Source of the DNA: Bodo saltans
Taxonomy: Eukaryota; Euglenozoa; Kinetoplastea; Eubodonida; Bodonidae
Direction: 5' to 3'
DNA: 64,000 nucleotides
Assembly: GCA_001460835.1 (NCBI GenBank)
Contig: CYKH01001941.1
Span: 1-64,000, forward strand
Below, piece after piece: positions 45,851 to 55,489 of this stretch. Every line of letters begins with the position of its first letter. The first letter of the stretch is position 1. Under the pieces are notes generated by a model, which saw nothing but the letters and a program-made list of their open reading frames with translations, made no database searches and was not told the origin of the DNA. The translations under genes and the position numbers were made by a program.

Positions 45851-48800
45851 ATGTCACTTCCTCCTGAACTTCTCAATCGTGTGAATAAAGACTTGAAAGT
45901 TCAACTCGACAGAAATCAAGCGGAGCTGCAACGCTTGGCGTCCGTGACACGCTTGGAGCAGGAGGTGTATCAAGTCACCCAGCAAAAACTCCGAGAAGCG
46001 AAGCAACAGTTCACACAAGTCCAAGCACTAACTGACACCACTTCCTTGAAGGTGAGGGATGAGGAGCGCGCCTCTAAACTAGAAGCGCGAGAAGTGGCAA
46101 GACTGCAACAGGAAACGGAATCAAAGCAACATCGTGCCCGAGACTTGCTTCAAAAAATTGAAGCATCTGAGCGCAAAGTCAACGAGTACAGGTCTCAAAT
46201 TGGCGCTGCTGAGGAGATCAGCACGCAGAATGAAGAGGGGATATCGAAGTGGATTGAGGAGAATCGAGCCACTGTTGCAGCGACGTCGCAAGGAAGTCAA
46301 ATCTTAGCCGCCGGAGATATCCGCATCAAGAATTTACGCAGAGAAGTGGAGCTGCTCAAAGTGCAAACTAGACAAATGGAGGAGGCATCCTCGGCACAGA
46401 ATGCAGAGACAACGGAGCTCCGCAAGGAAACAGACGATGCAATTCAACGAAGGCTTGCAGATGAACGGGAGGCACTTCGTGTTCGGAGTCAGATTGCTGA
46501 TACATTGGCACGAGAAGAGGAAATCCGCATGCGGAAAGAAAATCATCAGCGGAAAATGGGAGAATTGGAATTAGCTCTTGTCAATAAGAGACTAGAGATG
46601 GACGCTGTCCGCCAACAACTTGCTGATGAAGACAACGGAATATCAAAACAGCAACGATTGGCGACGTCGCTAGAGTCAAAGAAGAATCAAGTCGCATTGG
46701 CGCTTGTCCGCGAAGCGGCAGCACTTGAGGAGGTTGAGGCCCAAGCAAGGCTTCACGAGGTGGAGGAGACGGTGTTGCACGGAACTATCTCCAAGAAGAG
46801 AAAAGAGCTAGCTGCCCAGTTAGACATCTTGGCTCAACAGAACGCTCGAATGCAAAAGGCCGAGATGCAACGTCAGAAGCTAGAAGCGGAGCTCAAGAGC
46901 ATGGTGGAGGACACCACTACAGCTGACCAAGAAGAGCAACAAACATCACGAATGCTGCGCCACTACGCTGCTGAACTACAAGTAGTCAGTGCCGCGGAAG
47001 AGCGTGGGCGTAGACGACTGCAGGAAGAAATTGCCAGCCACCGTAAAGACAGTGAAGCGACTGACGACGTGGCGCAGCAGCTGTCCCTGTTGCGCCGCAC
47101 ACTGCGTGGACAGAACGAAAAGGAGCAGGTGCTTGGCAATCGAGCACAACAACTGGCGGCCGTCACAAGTGCAATCGATAAGGAGATCGAAGATGTGAAA
47201 GCGAAGATTGCCATCGAGATTGCAAAGCAAGCGGAGCTCGGCGTTGAAGTGCGCAATGCGAAAAAGGCGCAGATCGAAGAGTTGCGTGAAGAGCTCGCAG
47301 AATGGGACCGTGTTGTGCGCCAATCAAAAGCAGCTGTAGACCAGGCAAGGTCGATGCTTGGCAAAGATCACCGCGCATCTGAAGACATTGCTCATATCAC
47401 TGCAGAGCTTGAACAAGAGATGAAAGAGCTTGCCGTCGATATTTCAAGATTTCAAGATGAATTGCAAACATTGGCGGTTCGTAAAGCCGATGTCAGCAAC
47501 ACTGCAGAGTCAGTGTTTTGGCAAGCCGAAAATGCAAAAGCAAAGGTAGCTGCCCAGTCCAAAGGACTTACCTCGCAACTTTTAGATCTTGGTGCGCTTG
47601 AAGCTCAAGGACGCGTGGAGGAAATGCGACTCGAAGGGGAGCAGGAGGCTCGTAAAATTGAGCTGCACAGTCAAGAAGAAGATCGGCGTCGCATGCAACG
47701 GAGGTATCAGTCGGCATCGTCGCAGTTGGAGTTGCTTCGCTCACGCTACACAGACCTGATGACAACCATGCAGACGCGCCTAGATAGAGAAGCTGCGGAC
47801 AAGAACATTGACCCTGTGTTTGAGGGGAAAGTTGCAACATCGTCCCAGCCGCTGGAAGATGCGTTTGCTGACCCTGAAGAGATCGAAGCGCGACACGTGT
47901 TGCTCCGTGCCCTTGAGCGTGATAAGCTGCTCAACTACGGGAACTCACTCGACGACCAAATTGTTCGTGTGGAGAAGCAACTGAGTGCACTGAACAAGGC
48001 AGTTACGTCCCTAAGAAATGCAGTCCAAGCCGATCATCATTTGCTGGTGGATGCGTCTCGCGCGCTTCGCAACAATGGGGCACAGATGCAGCTGGAGGTG
48101 GCATCCCGCAGCGGTGAGGGTACAATGCTGGTGGAGGGGAATCCACTGCTGCTGCTGCAGGGCATCGGCCTTGACGCAGAGTCCCTGCAAAGTCTAGTGG
48201 GAGATGCTCAAGAGGAGGAAACATTTCTTCAAGCTATCAGAGACGCATTCGACGAAGACTCGCGGCAGAAAACTCACGCACTTGAGGACGAGGTGATTTC
48301 TTGGAACTCTGAGCTTCAAGATAAAGCTGCAAAATTGGTGGAAGCGAGGGCAGTAGAAAATCAATTGCACGCAAAGCTTGTAGCCGCGACGGAAGAGAAG
48401 GCCCAATTATTGGAAGGGCTACGGTGCCTCCAACGCCAAGCACTCCATGAACTCCAAGTCGATCATAAGAGCGGACTGTCCCTTGATGCGCGTCACCGTC
48501 TCTTCCGAACAATGTTAGATAAACAGCGCAACGTGCAGTCGACATCAACTGGTCTGGATCGAACTCGGCAGCAGCATCAACGCGATGCGCTTGACGCGGC
48601 TGTGTCTCGATTTCAGAAGGCTGTTGTTCGAGTGTCGTCGAATGAGCGACAAGACCACTGCTACTTCACATTTAGACAACTATGCGATAAATACGGTCTT
48701 GCGGTAAGTGCAATACCAGCATCAGATGCTCCGCGTTCTGCTGCTGGCACGCGTGCTCACTCGTCTCGCTCGGCCAACGTCCCCCTTCCAGAAGCGACCT

Positions 48801-49045
48801 CTCGGCCCGCATCGCGTGCTTTTGTATCGGCTATGCGGGAGGTGCGATTTGACCCGGTCGTCATGGAGCGGCATCGATCCCAAACGGTCACCAATCAACG
48901 CCTGACGACACAAATTCGTACGACTCCACCATCAACTCTCAACAATCTTTCCTTGAATTCGTCGCGCCCATACTCGTCGAGTAGTAAGCAACTCGAAGCA
49001 CAGCAGCGCCGCACCACTTCATCGAATGGGCGGCGCTCGTCATAG
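45851..49045 (+). CDS. CCDC39: CCDC39/FAP59 axonemal ruler protein
   Basis: 1064 residues, almost entirely coiled coil from about residue 10 to 910, with a Ser/Arg-rich tail (SSRPYSSSSKQLEAQQRRTT). Landmarks shared with human CCDC39 and Chlamydomonas FAP59, from memory of those sequences: ISKWIEENRATVA followed by DIRIKNLRREVELL, and LELLRSRYTDLMTTM followed by RHVLLRALERDKLL and IVRVEKQLSALNKAV. Length (human 941) and tail type agree. With CCDC40/FAP172 it forms the 96-nm ruler that places inner dynein arms and radial spokes on the doublet. The match rests on several aligned blocks, so the family call is good; a general coiled-coil protein is the alternative. Confidence 0.82.
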   Translation: MSLPPELLNRVNKDLKVQLDRNQAELQRLASVTRLEQEVYQVTQQKLREAKQQFTQVQALTDTTSLKVRDEERASKLEAREVARLQQETESKQHRARDLLQKIEASERKVNEYRSQIGAAEEISTQNEEGISKWIEENRATVAATSQGSQILAAGDIRIKNLRREVELLKVQTRQMEEASSAQNAETTELRKETDDAIQRRLADEREALRVRSQIADTLAREEEIRMRKENHQRKMGELELALVNKRLEMDAVRQQLADEDNGISKQQRLATSLESKKNQVALALVREAAALEEVEAQARLHEVEETVLHGTISKKRKELAAQLDILAQQNARMQKAEMQRQKLEAELKSMVEDTTTADQEEQQTSRMLRHYAAELQVVSAAEERGRRRLQEEIASHRKDSEATDDVAQQLSLLRRTLRGQNEKEQVLGNRAQQLAAVTSAIDKEIEDVKAKIAIEIAKQAELGVEVRNAKKAQIEELREELAEWDRVVRQSKAAVDQARSMLGKDHRASEDIAHITAELEQEMKELAVDISRFQDELQTLAVRKADVSNTAESVFWQAENAKAKVAAQSKGLTSQLLDLGALEAQGRVEEMRLEGEQEARKIELHSQEEDRRRMQRRYQSASSQLELLRSRYTDLMTTMQTRLDREAADKNIDPVFEGKVATSSQPLEDAFADPEEIEARHVLLRALERDKLLNYGNSLDDQIVRVEKQLSALNKAVTSLRNAVQADHHLLVDASRALRNNGAQMQLEVASRSGEGTMLVEGNPLLLLQGIGLDAESLQSLVGDAQEEETFLQAIRDAFDEDSRQKTHALEDEVISWNSELQDKAAKLVEARAVENQLHAKLVAATEEKAQLLEGLRCLQRQALHELQVDHKSGLSLDARHRLFRTMLDKQRNVQSTSTGLDRTRQQHQRDALDAAVSRFQKAVVRVSSNERQDHCYFTFRQLCDKYGLAVSAIPASDAPRSAAGTRAHSSRSANVPLPEATSRPASRAFVSAMREVRFDPVVMERHRSQTVTNQRLTTQIRTTPPSTLNNLSLNSSRPYSSSSKQLEAQQRRTTSSNGRRSS

Positions 49046-49176
49046 ATGTTCGTCTGCATTTTTTCACCCACGTTTCTTTTACATTCATTCAATGATTTCG
49101 TTTCTCATGAGATTAAATTTCACGTACTTTTGCTTTCTTACAGTTTTTCTTTTTTCGAAGTTGCGATCTTCTAAAC

Positions 49177-49614
49177 ATGAATCCGCACAACGGGCAACAA
49201 GGGCGGCAGCGCCAGCAGAGCATTGCAGGAATATCGCACCCAGCATCGTCGTCGAGTCTGACCGCGCTTGAGGAGGCTGTGCCTTCCTTGGAGCTACTCG
49301 AAGATAGTATGAAGAAGAACACCCTTATGTCCCTGCACCCTAGTATCCGTGCAGCACGTGGTGGTGTAAGCCCTGAAGCTACCATCATCGCCCCCACTGC
49401 AAGTGACACCGTTGACGAAACACTTAAGAGGCGCTCTGATACCTTTTATCAACTACGAGCGGCACAGGGAAAGCGAAAGACTGCGGCAAAGAACGTGATG
49501 GGAAGCGGTGACAACGTTGTCTTCTCAACATTTTTAGCAGGCAGCGGCGATGCCCACGAAAGCGACATGCCGCCTCAGGAACTTGAAACTGCTCGAGAGG
49601 CCGCAAGTGAGTGA
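49177..49614 (+). CDS. Unknown IQ-like protein, first piece (gene split by duplications)
   Basis: 145 codons from ATG 49177 (MNPHNGQQGRQR). Ser/Thr-rich, family not recognised. It ends in a stop created by a 116-bp tandem duplication; the sequence just before the stop (QELETAREAASE) is repeated and continues in the next piece as EAASEFDKMQ. The four pieces 49177-53120 are read as one gene of about 1,120 codons. Confidence 0.6.
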   Translation: MNPHNGQQGRQRQQSIAGISHPASSSSLTALEEAVPSLELLEDSMKKNTLMSLHPSIRAARGGVSPEATIIAPTASDTVDETLKRRSDTFYQLRAAQGKRKTAAKNVMGSGDNVVFSTFLAGSGDAHESDMPPQELETAREAASE

Positions 49615-49726
49615 TGGGAAGCGGTGACAACGTTGTTTTCTCAACATTTTTAGCGGGCAGCGGTGATGCCCATGAAAGCGACATGCCGCCTCAGGAACTT
49701 GAAACTGCTCGAGAGGCCGCAAGTGA
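49495..49726 (+). repeat. 116-bp tandem duplication, diverged copies
   Basis: Copy 1 is 49495-49610 and copy 2 is 49611-49726. They differ at about four sites, each a transition at a third codon position in the coding frame. The shift is 2 mod 3 and breaks the ORF. Confidence 0.92.
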
Positions 49727-50273
49727 GTTTGACAAAATGCAGATGTCTAACATCCTTGGCCGAGAAGCACCCCACGCTACTGGCAACAAAGGAAGTTCAT
49801 CTTCGCAGTACGCAACGCCGCAGCCAACGCTAAAACATCCCAACTGCGTTCCTCCGTCGCAGTACGTCAAAACACAACTCGACGCTCTACGCTTTAGTAT
49901 GGAGAGGGGCTACCAGTATCATACCCACTTCGACGACCACGTAAGCCACGCGTTCGAGGCTCGTCGTGTGGCACAGAGCAGGCAACCGTCGAGGACAGAA
50001 TGCGGCGTCGACTTCGTGAATGAGAACATTGCGCAACTTCACGACCTTGGTAGCCCTCAGCGATTATTGCAAGTCGCAACTCGTGAACGAGAGCTGAAGG
50101 CTCAGCGCGCCACTGCCTCCAAAGAAGCGATCAAAGAGTGGTTCACTGTGCAGATTGAGCGCAAACGTGACATGGCGCAAGCTGCAGCACAACGACGAGC
50201 AGAGCGCCGTGCGCAACAGCAGCACCATCATCGGGTGGATGTCGAATCATCGGGTGGATGTCGACGACGATGA
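49611..50273 (+). CDS. Unknown IQ-like protein, second piece
   Basis: The real continuation of the first piece starts inside copy 2 of the duplication (from about 49620). It carries a helical region with YVKTQLDALRFSMERGY and VDFVNENIAQLHDLG, then a basic coiled coil (KEWFTVQIERKRDMAQAAAQ). It loses frame at a 19-bp duplication. No family recognised. Confidence 0.6.
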   Translation: MMGSGDNVVFSTFLAGSGDAHESDMPPQELETAREAASEFDKMQMSNILGREAPHATGNKGSSSSQYATPQPTLKHPNCVPPSQYVKTQLDALRFSMERGYQYHTHFDDHVSHAFEARRVAQSRQPSRTECGVDFVNENIAQLHDLGSPQRLLQVATRERELKAQRATASKEAIKEWFTVQIERKRDMAQAAAQRRAERRAQQQHHHRVDVESSGGCRRR

Positions 50274-51354
50274 GTCATCGCTGCAGCAGTCAACTGTTCT
50301 TTCCGCAAGCACTGCTGCCGCTAACGTTCCAGACAACATCCCAGGACCTCTTGCAGCGTTATCAGGCAGCGGCCTTACGACTGAGCGTGAAATTCTTGGC
50401 GCAGTTCAATCATTTTGGCTGATCATTGTAGCAGCGGCAAACCGCACGTGTGGGTTTACCGCCGCCGCTGAAGACATGGCGCGGCAACGGAGGGAGGCTA
50501 CCGAGGCGGGCATTCGTCGTCGGCGGCTCGACACGGAGCATATGGACTCGCTGCTGGCACTCGACACAATGAAGCGCAAGTACGATCGATGCCGATCCAT
50601 TTTGAAAGTTTTCGTCCAGAATCGAGTTCGAGCGAAGCACTCAGGCGCGGTGGATTTGATCGTTCGTTTGCTCCGGCATCGACACCGCATCAAGCGCACT
50701 ATTTACCAAGTTCACTGGTTCCGCCACTCTGTCATCATTTGCCAACGACAGGTGCGTGTCTTTCTGCAGTCCCTTGCATCGCGTAAGATGCTCCTTCACC
50801 TGCAGTGGATCCGCAAGGAGTGCGCGCTGCTTCAAGTGCCAAACGGTGCCCTTGCTTGCATTCATCAGCAATGGTCGGAGCAGAGACGTGTGGTGGAGAC
50901 GACTCAACGTATTTTTGCGACACAAGCCGCGCTGAGCTCCCTTCAACAGCCTCCTGCTTTGGACTCAACCGTCTCAACGATGGCTGGTGGTAAGGAGGTA
51001 CGGCATCACAAGTCTGGGGGAAAGGGGGGCGTTGGTGCTACGCGCACAGTATCCATGCGTCTTGCCTCTCATCATCACCCTGCCAACGACGACGGATTTC
51101 CGATTCGACGTCCTGGGGCTGGGCAACACTTTGTTATTTGGAGCACACGAGTGTCGTGGGTGCCGCCTGGTGGCGTGCCTCTTGAGTACCGCAATCTGCA
51201 AGTTCACATGGCGTGCCAATCTTCACTGCGCACGTTTGTTTCGTCGCTGCTATCTGCGGATGCAAGTCGAAAGTTTGCATTCATCAGCAATGGTCGGAGC
51301 AGCGGCGTGTCGTGGAGACGACCCAACGTATTTTTGCGACACAGGCCGCGCTGA
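50155..51354 (+). CDS. Unknown IQ-like protein, third piece
   Basis: True coding in this frame begins near 50246, after the 19-bp duplication (DDDESSLQQSTVL); the codons before are out of frame. A long basic helix (about 50580-50870) contains several IQ-like stretches (IVRLLRHRHRIKRTIYQVHW, IICQRQVRVFLQSLASRKML), suggesting calmodulin binding. It runs into a 419-bp duplication and stops within copy 2. Confidence 0.6.
   Translation: MSANVTWRKLQHNDEQSAVRNSSTIIGWMSNHRVDVDDDESSLQQSTVLSASTAAANVPDNIPGPLAALSGSGLTTEREILGAVQSFWLIIVAAANRTCGFTAAAEDMARQRREATEAGIRRRRLDTEHMDSLLALDTMKRKYDRCRSILKVFVQNRVRAKHSGAVDLIVRLLRHRHRIKRTIYQVHWFRHSVIICQRQVRVFLQSLASRKMLLHLQWIRKECALLQVPNGALACIHQQWSEQRRVVETTQRIFATQAALSSLQQPPALDSTVSTMAGGKEVRHHKSGGKGGVGATRTVSMRLASHHHPANDDGFPIRRPGAGQHFVIWSTRVSWVPPGGVPLEYRNLQVHMACQSSLRTFVSSLLSADASRKFAFISNGRSSGVSWRRPNVFLRHRPR
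50227..50264 (+). repeat. 19-bp tandem duplication
   Basis: ATCATCGGGTGGATGTCGA is present twice in a row (50227-50245 and 50246-50264), shifting the frame by 1. Together with the 116-bp event the frame returns to that of the first piece. Confidence 0.93.
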
Positions 51355-51693
51355 GTTCCCTTCAACAGCCTCCTGCTTTGGACTCAACCGTCTCAACGAT
51401 GGCTGGTGGTAAGGAGGTACGGCATCACAAGTCTGGGGGGAAGGGCGGCCTTGGCGCTACGCGCACGGTATCCATGCGTGTTGCCTCCCATCATCACCCT
51501 GCCAACGACGATGGATTTCCGATTCGACGTCCCGGGGCTGGGCAATACTTTGTTTTTTGGAGCACACGCGTGTCATGGGTGCCGCCTGGTGGCGTGCCTC
51601 TTGAGTACCGCAATCTGCAAGTTCACATGGCGTGTCAATCTTCACTGCGAACGTTTGTTTCGTCGCTCCTATCTGCGGATGCAAGTCGAAAGT
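50856..51693 (+). repeat. 419-bp tandem duplication, diverged copies
   Basis: Copy 1 is 50856-51274 and copy 2 is 51275-51693, beginning TTGCATTCATCAGCAATGG. They differ at a few percent of sites, mostly silent in the common reading frame (for example HHHPANDDGFPIRRPGAGQ is unchanged). The shift is 2 mod 3. Confidence 0.92.
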
Positions 51694-53120
51694 TCTTTGT
51701 GAAACAGAAGGCACGATACGAAACGGACGGCCTGGAAGCTTTGGGTCTCCCAAAGCCCAAACTTCCTACTCCGCCGATTTTTCAGCTGTTCATGCCAAGT
51801 ATGGCGCTACGGCTGAAGGTAAGTCTCGCCGTGAAAGAAAAGGGCAATACAAACGAGTTACGATCCCGAGCTTCCGGCCCACCCCCCAAACATGCAACCT
51901 CGAAATCTTCTGCATTGGCCACAACAACTGCCGATGATGCTCCCTCTACTCCCCCGTCATCAGAGTTGAGCATCCCTCGTCCCCCGCCCCTTGTGCGTCC
52001 AAAAGAGGTAGCTCCAACGGATGTAAAGGAGAAGACGGAAACACTTATGTCAAAGCTGCGACGGAAGGCCCCACAAAGCCCACAGAAGCTCCTGCCGGTG
52101 ACATCCACTCCAACAACCCAGTCCAACGGCTCATTGTTGTCCCCATCGCGGCTTAAGCAGCCCAATGCGCCCCCCAGCCACAGTGGCATTGTTGCTAGGA
52201 AGCCAAGCACCGTAACACTTTTATCGCCAGTGACACCCATGCAGAAGTCTAGCGACTCATGTGCCTCCAGCCCTCGGCGCTCTGTCTTTGAACATTTTGA
52301 GAGTCGAGAGGACCTTCTTCCCTCAACGGTTCGTTCCGACGAGGAGTACGCGCAACTTCTTGGGAAACCAACTGTTGCTGCCATGAGGCATTTCCTCGAC
52401 ACAAAGAACACGCTGCATCTTCGTCCCACGACGGTTGATGAAAAGAGCGTTGCGTCGATGCCTCGCTCGCAGCGAGTGCCTGCGTCTGGCCCTCAGCTGT
52501 CAATGCATCTCAACAGCATTCATCTTCACTATGAGGGTGAGGTGACCCGCAAGTTCGAGGAGCAGTACCACAGCACCGTTGCTCCAGAAGAATCCATTCA
52601 GCGACGACGTGAGATGGACGCAGCGCCTGCTGAAACGACGAACAAGTTCCATCAGCTGCCCTCGCCGCGCAGATCACCCAGAGGTCGAGAACCGCCGCCA
52701 GCTGCCACGAACGGACCACTCCTTGGCGACGGTGGACTTATTGCCCACAGGCCACCCGCTATGGGCGTCATCACTCGGAGGCAGCACGAGGAGCGACTTC
52801 GGCATTCTGGACCAGATGACGCAGTTCCGCAGCTTGCGCTGCACCGCCCTCAACCACCTATGGGATTTGACGCTCCTCGTGACGTTCCTAAGCTGTTGGC
52901 GTTCTGCGGCTCATCCGATGCACAAAGGCGCCTGATGGCAACAGGTGGGTCGAGGTTTTCAAGCAACTCAACGTTCCCCTCCCCAGGTGGTGCATCAACA
53001 GCCAGGCGACCAGTCGAAGGGGCCGTCTCCACACCGACGCTGTCCGTTGCTCTTCTGCAGGACGTCATCGATTCCAAAGCACAAAGCACAGCACGTGCAC
53101 GCTCCAAGTTGTTCATGTAA
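51213..53120 (+). CDS. Unknown IQ-like protein, C-terminal piece
   Basis: Coding in this frame is reliable from about 51275. After the duplicated SWVPPGGVPLEYRNLQVHMA block it reads KFFVKQKARYETDGLEALGL and then a long Ser/Pro-rich disordered tail with short basic clusters, ending SKAQSTARARSKLFM. No enzymatic domain was seen. A structural, perhaps cytoskeletal, protein is likely but unproven. Confidence 0.6.
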   Translation: MPIFTAHVCFVAAICGCKSKVCIHQQWSEQRRVVETTQRIFATQAALSSLQQPPALDSTVSTMAGGKEVRHHKSGGKGGLGATRTVSMRVASHHHPANDDGFPIRRPGAGQYFVFWSTRVSWVPPGGVPLEYRNLQVHMACQSSLRTFVSSLLSADASRKFFVKQKARYETDGLEALGLPKPKLPTPPIFQLFMPSMALRLKVSLAVKEKGNTNELRSRASGPPPKHATSKSSALATTTADDAPSTPPSSELSIPRPPPLVRPKEVAPTDVKEKTETLMSKLRRKAPQSPQKLLPVTSTPTTQSNGSLLSPSRLKQPNAPPSHSGIVARKPSTVTLLSPVTPMQKSSDSCASSPRRSVFEHFESREDLLPSTVRSDEEYAQLLGKPTVAAMRHFLDTKNTLHLRPTTVDEKSVASMPRSQRVPASGPQLSMHLNSIHLHYEGEVTRKFEEQYHSTVAPEESIQRRREMDAAPAETTNKFHQLPSPRRSPRGREPPPAATNGPLLGDGGLIAHRPPAMGVITRRQHEERLRHSGPDDAVPQLALHRPQPPMGFDAPRDVPKLLAFCGSSDAQRRLMATGGSRFSSNSTFPSPGGASTARRPVEGAVSTPTLSVALLQDVIDSKAQSTARARSKLFM

Positions 53121-53408
53121 GATACTCCAAGGGCACTTGTTGGCCCATCAATGTATTGTGACGAAGAAAGAGATGCTTGACCATTAATTCAGCACCGCTA
53201 TGAATCGAGTGATTATCCTCACACATGTTCCCTTTTTTTTTTTGCTTATGCTCGTACAAGCGTTCTGTGAGGGAAGAAAGCGACACCACAAAAGTCTGAG
53301 AAACGCGTCGCAGTCTCACCCCACACCAGCAACCTATCTACTTCCTGCCCATACACCGCCTAGGCACATACCTACACGTTTACAGAAGAAGTACAAGCAC
53401 TTCGATTG

Positions 53409-54146
53409 ATGGGAAACGAGTCAAGCTGTTGTTGCTACGACGACAGTGTTGTTTCCCTTGACCACGGCACGAGTAACGATGGCTCATCGAACAAGAGAAC
53501 GCCGCCCCATGGCCCAAGAATTAACCCTGACGTTGTACGAACAGACGCAGGCACGCACATGCCATCCCTCATGCCGACCACGCTCACAACAGCACAGCAA
53601 AGACGACGAAGGGAAGAGGCAGACGAATACGAATATGAAGACATCACTGTGATGATTGGCCACCACGTATCACCCAAGCCACCCGCCAACAATTGTGGAG
53701 CGAAGTCACACAACACCAGCGCCACCTCCTCGTCCCTTCAACACGATGGCTTCTTGTCCAGGAGAAACCCCATGTCTTCGAGACGGCCATCGTCGTCTGC
53801 AGGTGGACCCACCACCAGTGACATGGCTGGCTTTTCCTTCACGACTTCACATAACCTCTCGTCCGATGCAACGAGGCCACAAAGTTCACAAAGCGACATT
53901 CCGTCGTCCCCTGACCCTGGCTCAAGATCCCGAGAGGAATGCGGTGAAGACAATGAGTCTGGACCTCAACCTGCGGCATCATCGCCCCGTGTGTCGCGCC
54001 CTGTGGTGGGCTCATCTTCCCAGCCACCACAGTTAGTCATGCACCGCAGCGGTGTACCGTTAACAGCCGTGACGGCTGAGTTCGGCTTTAGCTTAGTCCC
54101 CGTGAACCTTTTTTTTTTGCTCAAGATCCCGAGAGGAATGCGGTGA
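53409..54146 (+). CDS. Probable dually acylated disordered protein, N-terminal piece
   Basis: The start is ATG 53409, giving MGNESSCCCYDD: Gly2 with Ser6 fits N-myristoylation and the following Cys triplet fits palmitoylation, the combination used by kinetoplastid flagellar-membrane proteins. The rest is Ser/Pro/Arg-rich and disordered, with EEADEYEYEDITVMIG as the only structured-looking stretch. The ORF ends shortly after a T10 run inside a 199-bp-period duplication. Acylation is inferred from the motif. Confidence 0.62.
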   Translation: MGNESSCCCYDDSVVSLDHGTSNDGSSNKRTPPHGPRINPDVVRTDAGTHMPSLMPTTLTTAQQRRRREEADEYEYEDITVMIGHHVSPKPPANNCGAKSHNTSATSSSLQHDGFLSRRNPMSSRRPSSSAGGPTTSDMAGFSFTTSHNLSSDATRPQSSQSDIPSSPDPGSRSREECGEDNESGPQPAASSPRVSRPVVGSSSQPPQLVMHRSGVPLTAVTAEFGFSLVPVNLFFLLKIPRGMR

Positions 54147-54307
54147 AGACAATGAGTCTGGACCTCAACCTGCGGCATCATCGCCCCGTGTGCCGCGCCC
54201 TGTCGTGGGCTCATCTTCCCACTCGCCACAGTTAGTCATGCACCGCAGCGGTGTACCATTGACAGCCGTGACAGCTGAGTTCGGCTTTAGCTTAGTCCCC
54301 GTGAACC
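53920..54307 (+). repeat. 189-bp direct duplication separated by T10
   Basis: Copy 1 is 53920-54108, then ten T (54109-54118), then copy 2 at 54119-54307. The copies differ at about six to eight sites. The period of 199 (1 mod 3) changes the frame from that of 53409-54146 to that of 54190-54831. Confidence 0.93.
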
Positions 54308-54831
54308 CAAACAGCGTCCCTAGACGTGCGGCAGGCGATGGAGATTCCGGCAGAGGCGGCTGGAGCCCGATGAAGCATGAAGAGGAACACAACAACAGCG
54401 AAGAAGGAGATACCGTCGGATTTGGTCTCGTCGACCTGCAACCCTCAGCAGAGCCTGACCGAGATGCGCGCTTTGTTGCGCCTGACGCAGCAAGCAGAAG
54501 TGCACGTCACGCATCTCAACGAGAAGATTCCACTGCAACTCCCCGTCGACGCACGTTAGGAAACCAAGGCCCACTTGGCAGCCCCTCCACTCCCATGCAC
54601 CGAGGCGGTCTCGCCGCTTCATCGCTGGGGGGAAGCCTTGTCGATGCCCATTCTTCTATTCGCCGCTTCCAAGGCGCCACCGATTCATTGGGACTGTATC
54701 GGTCAGAGGAGGAGGGGGGCTACATGGGCAGAGGAGTTGGGCACGATGTAGACACTCCTGCTACGTTAGACGCTTCGTTTGGTGACGTGTTTGGTGAGAG
54801 AGACCTCGAGGGCAGCTACCGTGGCCGATAG
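54190..54831 (+). CDS. Probable dually acylated disordered protein, C-terminal piece
   Basis: In-frame coding resumes at copy 2 (about 54119). The piece repeats the block HRSGVPLTAVTAEFGFSLVP and continues PNSVPRRAAGDGDSGRG, then a Ser/Gly/Arg-rich tail ending GERDLEGSYRGR. With the piece upstream it forms one gene of about 410 codons. The short hydrophobic block could form a beta-hairpin; nothing else is recognised. Confidence 0.6.
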   Translation: MPRPVVGSSSHSPQLVMHRSGVPLTAVTAEFGFSLVPVNPNSVPRRAAGDGDSGRGGWSPMKHEEEHNNSEEGDTVGFGLVDLQPSAEPDRDARFVAPDAASRSARHASQREDSTATPRRRTLGNQGPLGSPSTPMHRGGLAASSLGGSLVDAHSSIRRFQGATDSLGLYRSEEEGGYMGRGVGHDVDTPATLDASFGDVFGERDLEGSYRGR

Positions 54832-54931
54832 ATAGAGATAAAATCTATTGCGACCGACCGCCGTGTTCAAGGTGCACCTACACTACAAACATCAATTAGA
54901 ATTTTTAGTATCTTTCAACGTTAAGACAAAG

Positions 54932-55021
54932 ATGGGCAAGAAGCTGAAACCACTTTCTCTTTTCTATCGGCCTGATGACATGGACGATGAGTTTATATCA
55001 TCCTCTGACTTGACCAATTAA
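54932..55021 (+). CDS. Possible 29-residue micro-ORF
   Basis: ATG 54932 to TAA 55019-55021, with peptide start MGKKLKPLSLFYRPDD and an acidic, Ser-rich end. Purines precede the ATG (AAGACAAAG). It lies 100 nt after the previous stop and before the long T-rich tracts, so it could be a separate trans-spliced transcript or simply 3'UTR. No homologue recognised. Confidence 0.25.
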   Translation: MGKKLKPLSLFYRPDDMDDEFISSSDLTN

Positions 55022-55489
55022 CAACAATGATGACGAAGATCTTTTTTTTTTTGATTTATTTTTGTATTTCTGTGTGTACTTGGGCGAACCCCTATCTTTA
55101 CCGCGTGTTGACTGCACTGACTGTTGATAAGAATATCTCTCTGTGCAACTAGCGTTACTTCATTTTCGTCGTTTGCTTTTTTCTTTTTCTTTTTTTTCCC
55201 TTTAAATTTTGGTGACGCGTCGCAATGAGCAATGAGCAAGCGAGTGACTGCCTGCTTTTTTTTTTCGCTTCGTCGACGAGGCGCGCGCACTAAAGTTCCC
55301 AATCCCCTTCACTACGGTTGTCTTCTTCCGACTTAAACATGACCGTCCCCAGTTACTATTTCTACCCCTCTGTTACCTCGTACCTTCCCTTCCTCTCTCC
55401 TCCTCCCTTCTTCAGCTATCTTTGTAATTGATTTCCCAGAACGAACGTTGGCTGCATGATTGGCAGTAGATGTATTGTGTTCATCATGA

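Noticed and set aside
49495-51693. Cis-introns with duplicated ends as the cause of the ORF splits
   Set aside because: Whole coding units are repeated rather than short splice-site motifs, and cis-introns are very rare in kinetoplastids.
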